Source: Gammaproteobacteria bacterium (GTDB taxonomy: Bacteria > Pseudomonadota > Gammaproteobacteria > Pseudomonadales > Pseudohongiellaceae). Taken from it: a stretch of 64,000 nucleotides of DNA. A model generated the notes under the pieces. The model ran no database searches. It worked only from the letters and a program-made list of their open reading frames with translations, and was not told the DNA's origin. The DNA is taken from assembly GCA_012960305.1 (NCBI GenBank), contig DUBM01000014.1, positions 62,001 to 126,000 of the forward strand, read 5' to 3'. A program made the translations under genes and the position numbers. This document shows, piece by piece, positions 29,766-39,594 of the stretch (position 1 is the first letter of the stretch; each line of letters starts with the position of its first letter).

Positions 29766-30878
29766 TTGCAAATAAAATCAACCTTCACCGAAACATTGCA
29801 AGGAGATACAGGCGGCCGGATCATGATTGCCATCTTGTTGGCGAGCTGTATCATTTTCCCGGTATTTAATTTACTGGTGCCTGAATCTTCTGCATTCCAC
29901 ATTTCCACGTATCTTGTCACCTTGTTTGGTAAGTATCTGTGCTTCGGTTTACTCGCTCTCGCACTGGATCTCGCATGGGGGTTCTGCGGCATTCTTAGCT
30001 TGGGTCACGGCGCGTTTTTCGCGCTTGGTGGTTACGGCATGGGAATGTATTTGATGCGACAGATCGGCGATCGGGGCGTCTATGGCAACCCGAACCTACC
30101 AGACTTCATGGTATTCCTTAACTGGACCGAGCTGCCTTGGTACTGGAATGGATTCAACTATTTCGGATTTGCCATGCTTATGGCAGCTTTTGTGCCAGGC
30201 TTGTTGGCCTTCGCTTTTGGCTGGCTAGCTTTCCGTTCACGAGTCACTGGCGTTTATCTTTCCATCATTTTGCAGGCAATGACCTATGCGCTTATGCTTT
30301 CATTCTTTAGAAACGAAATGGGCTTCGGTGGTAACAACGGCCTTACCGATTTCAAGGATATTCTTGGCTTTAGCTTGCAGTCTGATGTCACTAGGGCTGT
30401 GCTTTTCGTACTCGCCAGCCTGATGCTAATTATCGTTTATATGATCTGTCGGCATATTGTTAAGTCTAAATTTGGCCGGGTAGTGGTTTCGATTCGAGAC
30501 GCCGAAACCAGAATGCGCTTCATTGGATACAAAGTCGAAAATTACAAAACATCAGTATTTGTCCTGTCCGCCCTGATTGCCGGCTTAGCCGGAGCACTTT
30601 ATGTGCCCTTTGTGGGGATCATCAACCCGGGAGAGTTTGCACCGCTGAATTCAATCGAGATCGTCATCTGGGTGGCCATCGGCGGCCGATCCACCCTGTA
30701 CGGTGCAGTGCTTGGCGCGATTCTGGTTAGTTATGCCAAGACCCGTTTTACAGCGATCATGCCCGAAGCCTGGTTATTCACACTAGGTGGTCTCTTCGTA
30801 TTTGTAACCCTGTTCTTGCCGAGAGGCCTGGCCGGGTTCTTCAGTGACTTAAAAACCAAGCTCGGAAAGAAAGCATGA
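29766..30878 (+). CDS. urtC: urea ABC transporter permease UrtC
   Basis: Second permease of the Urt transporter. 370 residues with about nine membrane segments and family motifs DLAWGFCGILSLGHGAFFAL, FGGNNGLTDF, VVSIRDAETRMRFIGY and IWVAIGGRSTLYGAV. The start is TTG at 29766, directly after the urtB stop. It overlaps urtD by 4 bp (ATGA). Confidence 0.95.
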   Translation: MQIKSTFTETLQGDTGGRIMIAILLASCIIFPVFNLLVPESSAFHISTYLVTLFGKYLCFGLLALALDLAWGFCGILSLGHGAFFALGGYGMGMYLMRQIGDRGVYGNPNLPDFMVFLNWTELPWYWNGFNYFGFAMLMAAFVPGLLAFAFGWLAFRSRVTGVYLSIILQAMTYALMLSFFRNEMGFGGNNGLTDFKDILGFSLQSDVTRAVLFVLASLMLIIVYMICRHIVKSKFGRVVVSIRDAETRMRFIGYKVENYKTSVFVLSALIAGLAGALYVPFVGIINPGEFAPLNSIEIVIWVAIGGRSTLYGAVLGAILVSYAKTRFTAIMPEAWLFTLGGLFVFVTLFLPRGLAGFFSDLKTKLGKKA

Positions 30879-31723
30879 GTCGGTTCAGTGATATGTTTAC
30901 AGCCTGGCGTGGAGGAGCTCCGTTGAGCGAATTCAGCCCAGAGGCCAAGTCAAGAAAGTTGCTTGACCTGAGTCACGGCATATTGCTCTACTTGGAAAAT
31001 GTCACGGTTAGCTTCGATGGCTTCAGAGCGCTGGACAACTTGAATCTGTATATCGGTAAAGGCGAGTTGCGTTGTATTATCGGCGCCAATGGTGCTGGCA
31101 AGACAACTATGATGGATGTCATTACTGGGAAGCTGAGGCCTGATAGCGGTACCGCATTTTTAGGACAAACCATTGACCTGTTAAGGATGAGTGAGGCAGA
31201 AATCTCCGAGGTCGGTATTGGTCGAAAGTTTCAAAAACCAACTGTACTCGAAAATTTCTCAGTGTTCGACAATTTAGAGTTATCACTACGTGCTGATCGA
31301 AGTGTTTGGGCGACGCTGACTGCCAGGCTTTCTGGTGAACAGAAAGATCGAATCGATGGAGTGCTTCTCACCATCGGTTTGCAAACTGAAAGAGATCGCA
31401 TTGCGGGAAGCTTGTCTCATGGTCAAAAGCAATGGCTGGAAATAGGCATCTTACTAATTCAAGATCCATACCTTCTGTTGGTTGATGAACCCGTTGCCGG
31501 TATGACAGTGCAGGAAACAGAACGAACCGCCGAACTGCTTACCAGCTTAGCAGGAGAAAGGTCGGTAGTTGTGGTAGAGCACGATATGGAATTTGTCCGC
31601 TCAATTGCAAGAACCGTGACGGTCTTACACCAGGGAAGAGTACTGGCGGAAGGCACAATGAATGAAATTCAAGAGGACCCCAAAGTGAGGGAAGTTTATC
31701 TTGGGAGTTCCGAAACAAGTTAG
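30875..31723 (+). CDS. urtD: urea ABC transporter ATP-binding protein UrtD
   Basis: LivG-type ATPase. 282 residues: Walker A GANGAGKTT near residue 73, Q-loop KFQKPTVLENFSVFDNL, signature LSHGQKQWLEIG (a variant typical of UrtD), Walker B LLLVDEP and switch His in VVVEHDMEF. It has a 40-residue N-terminal extension common in UrtD. The stop is about 10 bp before the preferred urtE start. Confidence 0.95.
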   Translation: MSRFSDMFTAWRGGAPLSEFSPEAKSRKLLDLSHGILLYLENVTVSFDGFRALDNLNLYIGKGELRCIIGANGAGKTTMMDVITGKLRPDSGTAFLGQTIDLLRMSEAEISEVGIGRKFQKPTVLENFSVFDNLELSLRADRSVWATLTARLSGEQKDRIDGVLLTIGLQTERDRIAGSLSHGQKQWLEIGILLIQDPYLLLVDEPVAGMTVQETERTAELLTSLAGERSVVVVEHDMEFVRSIARTVTVLHQGRVLAEGTMNEIQEDPKVREVYLGSSETS

Positions 31724-31733
31724 TGAGCCTAAC

Positions 31734-32429
31734 GTGTTAACAATACATCAACTAAATCAATCCTATGGTCAGAGCCGAACACTTTGGGACTTGGATTTCA
31801 CTATGAAAGACGGAACCATAACCTGTGTAATGGGTCGCAACGGTGTCGGAAAAACGACTTTCATGAAATGCATCCTGGGCCTGGAGTCCATCGATTCGGG
31901 AGAAATCAGTCTGGCCGGCGCGCCCATCCATGGACTCAATACAGAAAATAGAGTTCGCCGCGGAATTGGCTATGTTCCTCAGGGTCGGGAAATATTCTCA
32001 AGTTTGACCGTGGAAGAAAACCTGACAATTGCTCTTGGTGCCAGACGCGACAAAATTAAAAGCGTTCCGGACCGAATTTACGATTTGTTTCCAGTGCTGA
32101 AGGACATGAGGTCTCGACGGGGTGGTGACTTGTCTGGAGGCCAACAACAGCAACTTGCCATCGGCCGAGCACTTGTTATCGAACCAGATTTGCTTATTCT
32201 AGATGAGCCTAATGAAGGCATCCAGCCCAATATAGTGCAGCAAATAGGCGACGTGCTTCTACAACTTAATAGAGACGAGAATTTAACTATCATCCTGGTT
32301 GAGCAAAAACTCGCCTTTGCCAAACGCTTAGGCCAGCTGTTCTACTTAATGGACAAGGGTAGCTGCGTTGCAGAAGGAAAGATGTCGGCTTTAAGTGACG
32401 AGCTGATCAGCAAATATCTGGCGGTGTAA
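31734..32429 (+). CDS. urtE: urea ABC transporter ATP-binding protein UrtE
   Basis: LivF-type ATPase. Walker A GRNGVGKTT, GYVPQGREIFSSLTVEENL, signature LSGGQQQQLAIGRAL, Walker B LLILDEPNEGIQPN and VEQKLAFA. The frame is open from TTG 31701 inside urtD, but GTG 31734 gives MLTIHQLNQSYGQSRTLW and 231 residues, the usual UrtE form. Last urt gene; convergent with the nickel-permease-like gene. Confidence 0.95.
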   Translation: MLTIHQLNQSYGQSRTLWDLDFTMKDGTITCVMGRNGVGKTTFMKCILGLESIDSGEISLAGAPIHGLNTENRVRRGIGYVPQGREIFSSLTVEENLTIALGARRDKIKSVPDRIYDLFPVLKDMRSRRGGDLSGGQQQQLAIGRALVIEPDLLILDEPNEGIQPNIVQQIGDVLLQLNRDENLTIILVEQKLAFAKRLGQLFYLMDKGSCVAEGKMSALSDELISKYLAV

Positions 32430-32466
32430 GGGAATCGCAGATTGTCTGCTATTCATCCCTGGGTTT

Positions 32467-33132
32467 TTAAAGCAATCGGGTCAGCCACAATCCGCCCACC
32501 GTTATGGATGCCACAGAAATAAAATGTCGGCTCCATTCAAATAAACGCTGGTCTCGGCCCAATAGTTTGTTCTGAATGTAACCGAAGCTCACACCAAAAC
32601 CGAGCATGGAAAGGAGAACCCCGAGCATGAAAACCAGCAAATAGACCAGTGCTGGCCTGAAATCACCTTTCCCTGTCACCGGAATTAATGCGAGTATTGG
32701 TGCACTTCCAGCTAAGCCATGCAACATTCCCACGAAAATCGAGCGATGTGATTCATAAGAGTTGTGCTTTGCATTCTGCCAGTGAGTGTGAACAATATTT
32801 CCATGCCGGTGCTGATGCAAACTGATGCTCTCCTTGCGAAATCGCAAGATGCAGAACACGCCCATCAGGATTAGCAACACACCAACACCTGCTTCAGCCA
32901 ACAACTGGACAGACTCAGGTATCGACCAGCCGAGAGCAGTTAGAAGTAAGCTACTTGCAAAGAGCACTGAACCGTGACCAAGTGCCCAACTCGAGCTGTA
33001 AAGTATAGTTTCGGGCACACCGGCGCGTCGATTACATAGCACCGATACCGCCATTATATGATCAGCGTCCAATGCATGGACCAGGCCAAGCCCAAAGCCC
33101 AGGAGCAGAATTGGTGAGATTTCAAACAGCAT
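32467..33132 (-). CDS. nickel/cobalt permease-like membrane protein (urease-associated)
   Basis: 221 residues with about six membrane segments. The motif HALDADH (His19 to His25) fits HX4DH, the metal-recognition signature of NiCoT-type nickel/cobalt permeases. A His-rich cytoplasmic loop (SLHQHRHGNIVHTHWQNAKH, about 104-123) and GMLHGLAGSAP follow. Such proteins are found at urease and hydrogenase loci. Nickel supply to the adjacent urease is the likely role. It is on the opposite strand, last gene of island 1. Confidence 0.85.
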   Translation of the reverse strand: MLFEISPILLLGFGLGLVHALDADHIMAVSVLCNRRAGVPETILYSSSWALGHGSVLFASSLLLTALGWSIPESVQLLAEAGVGVLLILMGVFCILRFRKESISLHQHRHGNIVHTHWQNAKHNSYESHRSIFVGMLHGLAGSAPILALIPVTGKGDFRPALVYLLVFMLGVLLSMLGFGVSFGYIQNKLLGRDQRLFEWSRHFISVASITVGGLWLTRLL

Positions 33133-33764
33133 CGAACAACAACTGATCGAGCTTATGGATAGATAGTGACCTCGTTAACTTGAAACTAATTACTATGGGG
33201 CATAGACAGAATCGTTTGGAGGCTTAATTGACTGAGAGTAATTATTCCCAATTGGTATGTTTACTCTAATTGTAGTGCAGCAAAAGAATTGATTTATAGC
33301 CAAACCTGGTCAACAGGCAAAGTCTTCTTGTGCTGGGCAATAAACAAGTATTTCATCACGTTTCTTTGGCAAACCCTAATTCCCAAATAGAAATGCCTAA
33401 AACGCAGAAAGCCTTGGCGGTATAATGGTTTGCGATAAAACTCCCCTTCACCCAGTGGGTGCACAACTCAAGGCTTATGAGCATTCTACCCTACAAACTT
33501 GATACAAGAAATGATTTACTGACCTCCCCGGTCCTAATTATCAGGGCCACTTCAATGCGTTTCAGGGGGGGGGTATCAAAGACTTGATGGTACAACTAGA
33601 GGTACAACAAACTACTGGTAGGGAATAAACGATTCCGCCTCTGGGCACCATAACTCTTTGTTATTATTGATTATTCATCTCCTTGCTTAATTTTAACTTT
33701 CCGCCACACCTGTAGCACACTCTAGCATTCCCACAAATCAGGCTATACACTAGTTGAAAAACAA
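33133..33764. other. non-coding junction between island 1 and island 2
   Basis: 632 bp with no supported gene. The first 420 bp show nothing recognisable. From 33553 the region holds the island-end block and the attachment-site copy described separately; from 33651 to 33764 it leads into the integrase relic. Confidence 0.6.
33553..33650 (+). repeat. island-end block with attachment-site copy (att between islands 1 and 2)
   Basis: The block starts CAATGCGTTTCAGGGGGGG, then GTATCA and two direct repeats GGTACAAC at 33589-33596 and 33601-33608 (12-bp period). It ends with the tRNA-Phe 3' fragment CGATTCCGCCTCTGGGCACCA at 33630-33650 (one C-to-T mismatch to the tRNA). A related block lies at 44389-44507. 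The paired repeats look like integrase arm-binding sites. Confidence 0.85.
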
Positions 33765-33980
33765 TTGGTGTTTACTGTGCCCAAGTCCATTAGCGTTATT
33801 GATAAAAAAGTTAAGCTGTATAAACGCAGCCGAAGCAATGTCTGGCAAACTGAAATCAAATTGCAGAATGGAAAACGTGAGCGGTTTAGCACCGGCACAG
33901 AAGACGAAGCTGAGGCAAAAGAGAAAGCGTTAAAGCTCTATTACGAAGCTGACTACAAAGCAAAGAATAAACTCCCCCCA
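33765..33980 (+). pseudogene. tyrosine integrase, N-terminal fragment only
   Basis: Residues 1-72 of the open frame read PKSISVIDKKVKLYKRSRSN then VWQTEIKLQNGKRERFSTGT and EAKEKALKLYYEADYKAKN, the arm-type DNA-binding domain of phage-like integrases. GTG 33777 would give the usual MPKSI start. The core-binding and catalytic domains are gone; the frame continues directly into a different protein. It lies just inside an attachment-site copy, where island integrases normally sit. Confidence 0.85.
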
Positions 33981-36359
33981 ACCCTCGTATTTACTAGTAT
34001 TGCGGCCCTTTTCCTATTGCTAGGCAATAGCATGGGTATAGCCCAGAGCGAAGCAGAATACCGCCGCCTCGTCGATCAATACTGTGTCAGCTGCCATAAC
34101 CAGCGGATAGTTGATGCGGATCCGAATTCACTTTCTGACCCTTTGAGCTCTCAATTGAGAGCCGTCGGCCTAGCTTTAGATAGCCTCAATATTCAGGAAG
34201 TAGCCAATGATGCAAGCCATTGGGAAAAGGTTATTAGAAAAATACGAGCTGGCTTAATGCCTCCTGCCGGCATGCCAAGACCAGATGATGGCCAGCTTGA
34301 AGACTTTCGGGAATGGCTCCAGTCTGAATTAGATTACGCCGGCAACACGAATCCCGATCCGGGTCGTACAGCGACTTTGCATCGATTAAATCGCGCAGAA
34401 TACAAAAATGCGATTCGTGATCTCCTTGCTTTAGATATCGATGTAAATAATTTCTTGCCAGCCGACGATGCTAGCTACGGCTTCGACAATATTGGTGGTG
34501 TTCTGCGAATATCTCAATCCTTGATGGAACGCTATCTAGAGTCAAGTCGATCCATTAGCCGACTGGCAGTTGGGAACCCTCCCCCCGCACCATTTTCTGA
34601 AACGTTCCGCACTCAACAGGATCAGCAGCAGCACGCACGAGTAACTGGGCTTCCTATTGGGACCCGCGGCGGAATGTTGGTTTCCTATCAGTTCCCAGTC
34701 GATGCTAATTATGATTTAAACGTTGAATTAAAAGGGATCCGCGGATATGAGATGGATCTTGGCAGCGCAGTTGAAACTCATCGTTTGGAAATTACCGTGG
34801 ACGGAGTAGCAGTAGAGACAATTGAAGTTGCTGGCACATCAAATGTGGACATACAAGTTCCTGTCTCCGCGGGACCAAGAGAAATTGGGGTGGCCTTTTT
34901 CCGTCGACCTCCTGCACTAGCAGAGCAAGTTCGGGAACGCTTCGAGAATCCACGCACAGCTGGGAATACTGGCGGCCCGCTAGGGTCAATGCCTTTTGTT
35001 AGCTCTTTAACTATTGCAGGCCCATACAATATTGCTGGCCCCGGTAACACACCTAGCCGTAATAAAATTTTTTCTTGCTTACCTGATGGTGCTTCAGAAG
35101 AGTTTGCTTGCGCCCAGCAAATTTTATCAAAATTAACTCGGCAGGCTTATCGTCGGCCGATTACAGATGATGACATTAGTGTGCTTATGGATTTCTATAC
35201 CATAGCGCAGGAGAACGGCGGCGACTTCGAAGACGGCATAGAATTAGCGCTAAGAAGATTACTAGTAAGTCCGGAATTTCTAGTGCGCATAGAAGCCGAC
35301 CCTGAAAATGTTGGAGCAGAAGAAGCTTATCGAATTTCAGATATCGAACTTGCATCCCGTTTGTCTTTCTTCTTGTGGTCTAGCATACCTGATGAAGAAT
35401 TGCTTTCTCTGGCAGAACAAAACCAACTAAGTCGTACTTTGGTGCTCGAACAACAAATCACGCGAATGATTGCCGACCCTCGTTCCCATGCACTAACGCA
35501 AAATTTTGCCGGCCAGTGGTTGCAATTGCGAAACCTAGCTTCGATTGTGCGACCAGGAGAACCTTATGCTGTTGCCTTCGATGAAACATTACGGCAAGCA
35601 ATGATTACAGAAACAGAAATGTTTTTTGACAGCATTGTAAAAGAAGACCTAGCAGTATTGGATTTATTAACGGCTGATTACACTTATTTGAACGGCCGGC
35701 TAGCTGGCCACTATGACATTCCAAATATAAAGGGCACACATTTTCGTAAAGTCATGCTGTCAGAAAATAGTCCTAGGAAAGGACTGTTAGGACATGGCAG
35801 CATTCTCACGCTGACTTCACATGCGATTCGCACCTCTCCAGTACTCAGAGGTAAGTGGATTCTAGATAATATCCTCGGCACACCGCCACCAGATCCACCA
35901 CCTAATATCCCAGCATTGGATGATCGAAAAACATCCGCTCGAGTAGCAACCATGCGCGAACGCATGGCTGCCCATCGAGCCAATCCTGTGTGTGCTGCCT
36001 GTCATACCATGATCGATCCCACTGGTTTCGCTTTGGAAGGATTTGACGCTATCGGCCGGTATCGCCGGGTGGATGAATGGTTCAATGAGATCGATACCTC
36101 AGGAATCTTGCCTGATGGAACTTCCTTTGACGGCGCTGTAGAACTGCGTGAAGCACTAGTGCAACACCCAGAAAGATTCGTTAGTACATTTACTGAAAAG
36201 CTCATGACTTATGCCTTGGGCCGCGGGCTCGAATATTATGATATGCCTGCTGTACGCAAGATAGTGCGTGAAGCTGAGGTCAGCGGCTATGGCATCCAGT
36301 CTATTATTATTGGAATTGTAAACAGCTATCCTTTCCAGCATAGGAGATCCGAAGCATGA
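33765..36359 (+). CDS. DUF1587/DUF1592/DUF1588/DUF1585 cytochrome-like protein with fused integrase N-terminus
   Basis: 864 codons. After the integrase segment (1-72) comes a hydrophobic signal-like stretch (LVFTSIAALFLLLGNSMG, 74-91), then heme motif CVSCH (107-111). DUF1587 (HRLNRAEYKNAIRDLLALD), DUF1592 (LASRLSFFLWSSIPDEELL), DUF1588 (GHGSILTLTSHAIRTSPVLR) and a second CAACH motif follow. DUF1585 ends the protein (KLMTYALGRGLEYYD). The family is exported in planctomycetes and proteobacteria; function unknown. The native start seems lost: no ATG, GTG or TTG precedes the signal segment except in the integrase part. Export may be impaired unless the internal segment works as a signal anchor. 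It overlaps the DUF1552 gene by 4 bp. Confidence 0.85.
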   Translation: MVFTVPKSISVIDKKVKLYKRSRSNVWQTEIKLQNGKRERFSTGTEDEAEAKEKALKLYYEADYKAKNKLPPTLVFTSIAALFLLLGNSMGIAQSEAEYRRLVDQYCVSCHNQRIVDADPNSLSDPLSSQLRAVGLALDSLNIQEVANDASHWEKVIRKIRAGLMPPAGMPRPDDGQLEDFREWLQSELDYAGNTNPDPGRTATLHRLNRAEYKNAIRDLLALDIDVNNFLPADDASYGFDNIGGVLRISQSLMERYLESSRSISRLAVGNPPPAPFSETFRTQQDQQQHARVTGLPIGTRGGMLVSYQFPVDANYDLNVELKGIRGYEMDLGSAVETHRLEITVDGVAVETIEVAGTSNVDIQVPVSAGPREIGVAFFRRPPALAEQVRERFENPRTAGNTGGPLGSMPFVSSLTIAGPYNIAGPGNTPSRNKIFSCLPDGASEEFACAQQILSKLTRQAYRRPITDDDISVLMDFYTIAQENGGDFEDGIELALRRLLVSPEFLVRIEADPENVGAEEAYRISDIELASRLSFFLWSSIPDEELLSLAEQNQLSRTLVLEQQITRMIADPRSHALTQNFAGQWLQLRNLASIVRPGEPYAVAFDETLRQAMITETEMFFDSIVKEDLAVLDLLTADYTYLNGRLAGHYDIPNIKGTHFRKVMLSENSPRKGLLGHGSILTLTSHAIRTSPVLRGKWILDNILGTPPPDPPPNIPALDDRKTSARVATMRERMAAHRANPVCAACHTMIDPTGFALEGFDAIGRYRRVDEWFNEIDTSGILPDGTSFDGAVELREALVQHPERFVSTFTEKLMTYALGRGLEYYDMPAVRKIVREAEVSGYGIQSIIIGIVNSYPFQHRRSEA

Positions 36360-37702
36360 CGTTTATTACTAAAAAAGCGTTACCCAGACGGACCTTGTTG
36401 CGCGGCATGGGCACAATGGTGGCCTTGCCTTTCTTAGGTGCGATGGCACCAGCCTTAACCGCAGTGGCAAATACAGCCGCCAACCCAATACCACGATTAG
36501 GGTTCTTCTATGCGCCAAATGGCATGTTCTTGCCAAACTTTCATCCAGAAGGTGATGGTGGCAAAGACTTTCAGATCACTCCTATTCTTGCCCCACTTCA
36601 AGCTTATCGTGACCAAATGGTGGTTATCAGCGGTTTAAGTAACAGCAATCTGGTAAGCCCTAATGAAGGCGGTGGTGTCCATACCCGAGCTCATGGCGGA
36701 TGGTTAAGCGGTGTCTTGCCAAAACGTACCGAGGGCGCCGACATAGAAGCTGGAAAAACTGTTGATCAATATGCGGCTGATGTACTAGGAAAGGATACTT
36801 CGCTACGTTCTTTGCAATTAACTACTGACTCTAATTTCACTGTTGGTAATTGTGAAAATGGATATAGCTGCACTTATCAAAATTCAACTTCCTGGAGCTC
36901 ACCTACTACGCCATTACCCCACGAGAGAGATCCTCGTGTAGTTTTTCAACGGCTATTCGGCGACGGCGGCAGTATCGAAGCGCGCATGACGCAGATGAAA
37001 ACTGATCGCAGCATTCTCGATTCAGTCACCGAGAGCATCAGCAAACTGGAAGGTAAGTTAGGGTACGGAGATAAAGTTGTTGTAGATGAGTACTTGACAG
37101 CAGTTAGGGAAATCGAGAGACGAATTCAGCGCACTGAACAAAATAATGCATCGCGGCCTTTACCCTCTGTTGAACAGCCTGATGGTATACCGGAATCATT
37201 TGAAGATCATATCGAAACGCTGTTCGAGATGTTAACTCTCGCTTATCGAGCAGATGTAACGCGCGTAAGCGTATTTCAAATGGCCAGAGAACTAAGTGGC
37301 CGCGCCTATCCTGATATTGGCGTGCCAGAAGGACACCACACAGTGTCCCATCACCAATTAAACCCCCACAATATTCAACAATATACGCGAATTAATACTC
37401 ATCATATTTCACTCTATGCAAAATTCATTGAGCGCCTAGCAAACACTCCCGACGGAGATGGTAGTTTGCTAGACCACAGTATTCTTTTATATGGTACAGG
37501 CATGGGTGATGGTGATCATCATACACCGTATAACCTACCTATCGTTCTATTAGGAAATGGCTGTGGAGAACTGGAAGGCGGTCGTCATATGAAGTATCCA
37601 CTTCACACTCCGTTCATGAATCTCGGCCTAAGTTTGTTAGATAAAGTTGGTGTCAATCTGGCCAGCCTTTCCGATAGTACAGGTCGCTTAAGCGACCTGT
37701 AA
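36356..37702 (+). CDS. DUF1552 family exported protein
   Basis: 448 residues, with a twin-arginine-like signal (LPRRTLLRGMGTMVALPFLG). The body matches DUF1552 by LGFFYAPNGMFLPNFHPEG, VVISGLSN, HTRAHGGWLSG and LLYGTGMGDGDHHTPYNLPI. DUF1552 proteins almost always accompany the DUF1592-type cytochrome protein, as here with a 4-bp overlap; the pair's substrate is unknown. The histidine-rich motifs suggest a sulfatase/phosphatase-like metal fold, which is inference. The end overlaps an 18-bp palindrome (37681-37698). Confidence 0.88.
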   Translation: MTFITKKALPRRTLLRGMGTMVALPFLGAMAPALTAVANTAANPIPRLGFFYAPNGMFLPNFHPEGDGGKDFQITPILAPLQAYRDQMVVISGLSNSNLVSPNEGGGVHTRAHGGWLSGVLPKRTEGADIEAGKTVDQYAADVLGKDTSLRSLQLTTDSNFTVGNCENGYSCTYQNSTSWSSPTTPLPHERDPRVVFQRLFGDGGSIEARMTQMKTDRSILDSVTESISKLEGKLGYGDKVVVDEYLTAVREIERRIQRTEQNNASRPLPSVEQPDGIPESFEDHIETLFEMLTLAYRADVTRVSVFQMARELSGRAYPDIGVPEGHHTVSHHQLNPHNIQQYTRINTHHISLYAKFIERLANTPDGDGSLLDHSILLYGTGMGDGDHHTPYNLPIVLLGNGCGELEGGRHMKYPLHTPFMNLGLSLLDKVGVNLASLSDSTGRLSDL

Positions 37703-37722
37703 TAATTGATTAGGAAACACAA

Positions 37723-39435
37723 ATGGATTCCTCAACGATATTTTCCTTAAAGTCCCTTATGAACAAACTAGTGGCGTTGGTTTTTACCGCAGGGTTCTCA
37801 ATGATAAGTGTAGCTGTGACTGAGCGAGATTTTTTGCGTGGCGCACAAAACGGTGACATCGATACAGTTTATACCGCACTGCAACAAGGGATTAATGCGA
37901 GTGCACGTTCTGCGGATACTACTACTGCTCTGCAATGGGCTGTGCAGGGAGATCACATTGATATTGTTGAACTTCTTCTATCAAACGGAGCTGATGCGAA
38001 AACGGCAAATCGATACGGCGTAACTGCAGCGGCCCTGGCGGCTGAAAATGGCAACGCCAAAATTATGAATATGTTGTTGTCAGCAGGTGTTGATCCTAAT
38101 CAATCTATGCCTGAAGGAGAGACCCTCCTCATGACAGCTGCACGAACTGGAAATGCTGCAACCGTTCGCATGCTTTTGGAACAAGGAGCGAACCCTAATA
38201 ATCGTGAAAACAGTCGCGGTCAGACTGCTTTAATGTGGGCAGCCGGACATAACAATGTTGATGCGATTAGAGTCATGGCTGAGTTTAACGTCAACGTGAA
38301 CGTGAAAACTAATAATCCCACGCGCATCGCAGACCGGGTATTTCAATATACTCCGCCCACTGGCTTTTCTGCCTTGTTGTTTGCAGTGCGTTCAGGACAC
38401 AAAGAAGCAACGGACGCATTGCTCGACAACGGAGCTGACATAAATGATTTGGTTTCTGATGGACAAAGTGTGCTCGTTATAGCCATCGCTAATGCTAATT
38501 GGGAACTGGCGGCACATTTGATCGACCGAGGCGCAGATGTCACTCAAGCAGAAGCAGGCTGGAACGCATTGCATCAAGCGGTACGTACTCGCCGCATGAA
38601 TCTGGCGTTTGGCACACCAGGGCCCCACGCTTCAGGCACGTTGGATAGTTTAGATCTACTGAAAAAATTATTGGACGCCGGCATTGATGTAGACGCTCGC
38701 ATGACTCGCAATGGTATTCGAGACGGTCAACGTAATCGCTTTAATCGTCTCGGTGCAACTGCTTTTATGCTCGCAGCAAAAGTAACAGATATTGAGGCTA
38801 TGAAATTACTTCTAACTTATGGCGCCAATGCAAATATCCCTACAGCCGACGGAACAACAGCATTAATGGTTGCTTCAGGCTTACACATTTGGAATCCCGG
38901 CGAAGATGGCGGTTCATTTACTGGTCAGGAGGAAGAAGTTCTCGAAGCAATACAACTCTGCGTCAAAGAGGGAAACGACATTAATGCTCGCAACTATCGG
39001 GGCGAGACTGCTCTTCATGGTATTGGTTTTCGCGGTGTTAATCTTGCATTAGATTATTTAGTTGAGAAAGGAGCAGATCTATCAGCGCTAACAGAGGATG
39101 GATGGTCTCCCCTCGCAATCGCCAGAGGATTTAGCTACACAGATTTTTATAAAGCACAGCTGCACACTGCCGCGCGCATGGAAAAATTAATGTTGGCTCG
39201 CGGACTGAATACTAATGGTGACGAACATCGTGTGCCAGGTTCGGTATGTTATGACTGTTTACAAACCCGGGCGGATCAAATTCAGGCAGTAACTACAAGA
39301 GACCAGTGGATGGAAGAAAATTTCGATCCTGCCAACGTAGACATTCAAATGCTTCCTTTCTGGAGTTGGTTGCCGTATCCCGACCCCTCGCAAAATTCTT
39401 CAGTGGATGTTTCATCGCCTAATTATAATCGTTAA
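37723..39435 (+). CDS. secreted ankyrin-repeat protein
   Basis: 570 residues. ATG 37723 has AGGAAAC before it; ATG 37759 (MNKLVALVFTAGFSMIS) begins directly with the signal peptide. About ten ankyrin repeats run from residue 35 to 470 (GDIDTVYTALQQGINASARS, GHKEATDALLDNGADIN, and similar), then a C-terminal region with CYDC and PFWSWLPYPDP. It follows the DUF1592/DUF1552 pair by 20 bp and probably belongs to the same transcript; such ankyrin proteins are frequent third members. Role unknown, presumably protein interaction in the periplasm. Confidence 0.88.
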   Translation: MDSSTIFSLKSLMNKLVALVFTAGFSMISVAVTERDFLRGAQNGDIDTVYTALQQGINASARSADTTTALQWAVQGDHIDIVELLLSNGADAKTANRYGVTAAALAAENGNAKIMNMLLSAGVDPNQSMPEGETLLMTAARTGNAATVRMLLEQGANPNNRENSRGQTALMWAAGHNNVDAIRVMAEFNVNVNVKTNNPTRIADRVFQYTPPTGFSALLFAVRSGHKEATDALLDNGADINDLVSDGQSVLVIAIANANWELAAHLIDRGADVTQAEAGWNALHQAVRTRRMNLAFGTPGPHASGTLDSLDLLKKLLDAGIDVDARMTRNGIRDGQRNRFNRLGATAFMLAAKVTDIEAMKLLLTYGANANIPTADGTTALMVASGLHIWNPGEDGGSFTGQEEEVLEAIQLCVKEGNDINARNYRGETALHGIGFRGVNLALDYLVEKGADLSALTEDGWSPLAIARGFSYTDFYKAQLHTAARMEKLMLARGLNTNGDEHRVPGSVCYDCLQTRADQIQAVTTRDQWMEENFDPANVDIQMLPFWSWLPYPDPSQNSSVDVSSPNYNR

Positions 39436-39594
39436 GAAATAGATCCCTATAGATTCGAGAAGCTAGCAACGACCAACATTGTGATTAGATAATTTACAAT
39501 TCAATCGCGTTACGTTGACCTCCTTTGTTCTTGACCCCTTTGTTCTGTTACCCTGAACCTTCCATATCATTTATCAATTTAGAGGATCTTTATT

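Noticed and set aside
37681..37698. 18-bp perfect palindrome AGGTCGCTTAAGCGACCT at the end of the DUF1552 gene
   Set aside because: It lies within coding sequence (GRLSDL), is not followed by a T run, and the next gene starts 25 bp later; no role can be argued beyond chance.
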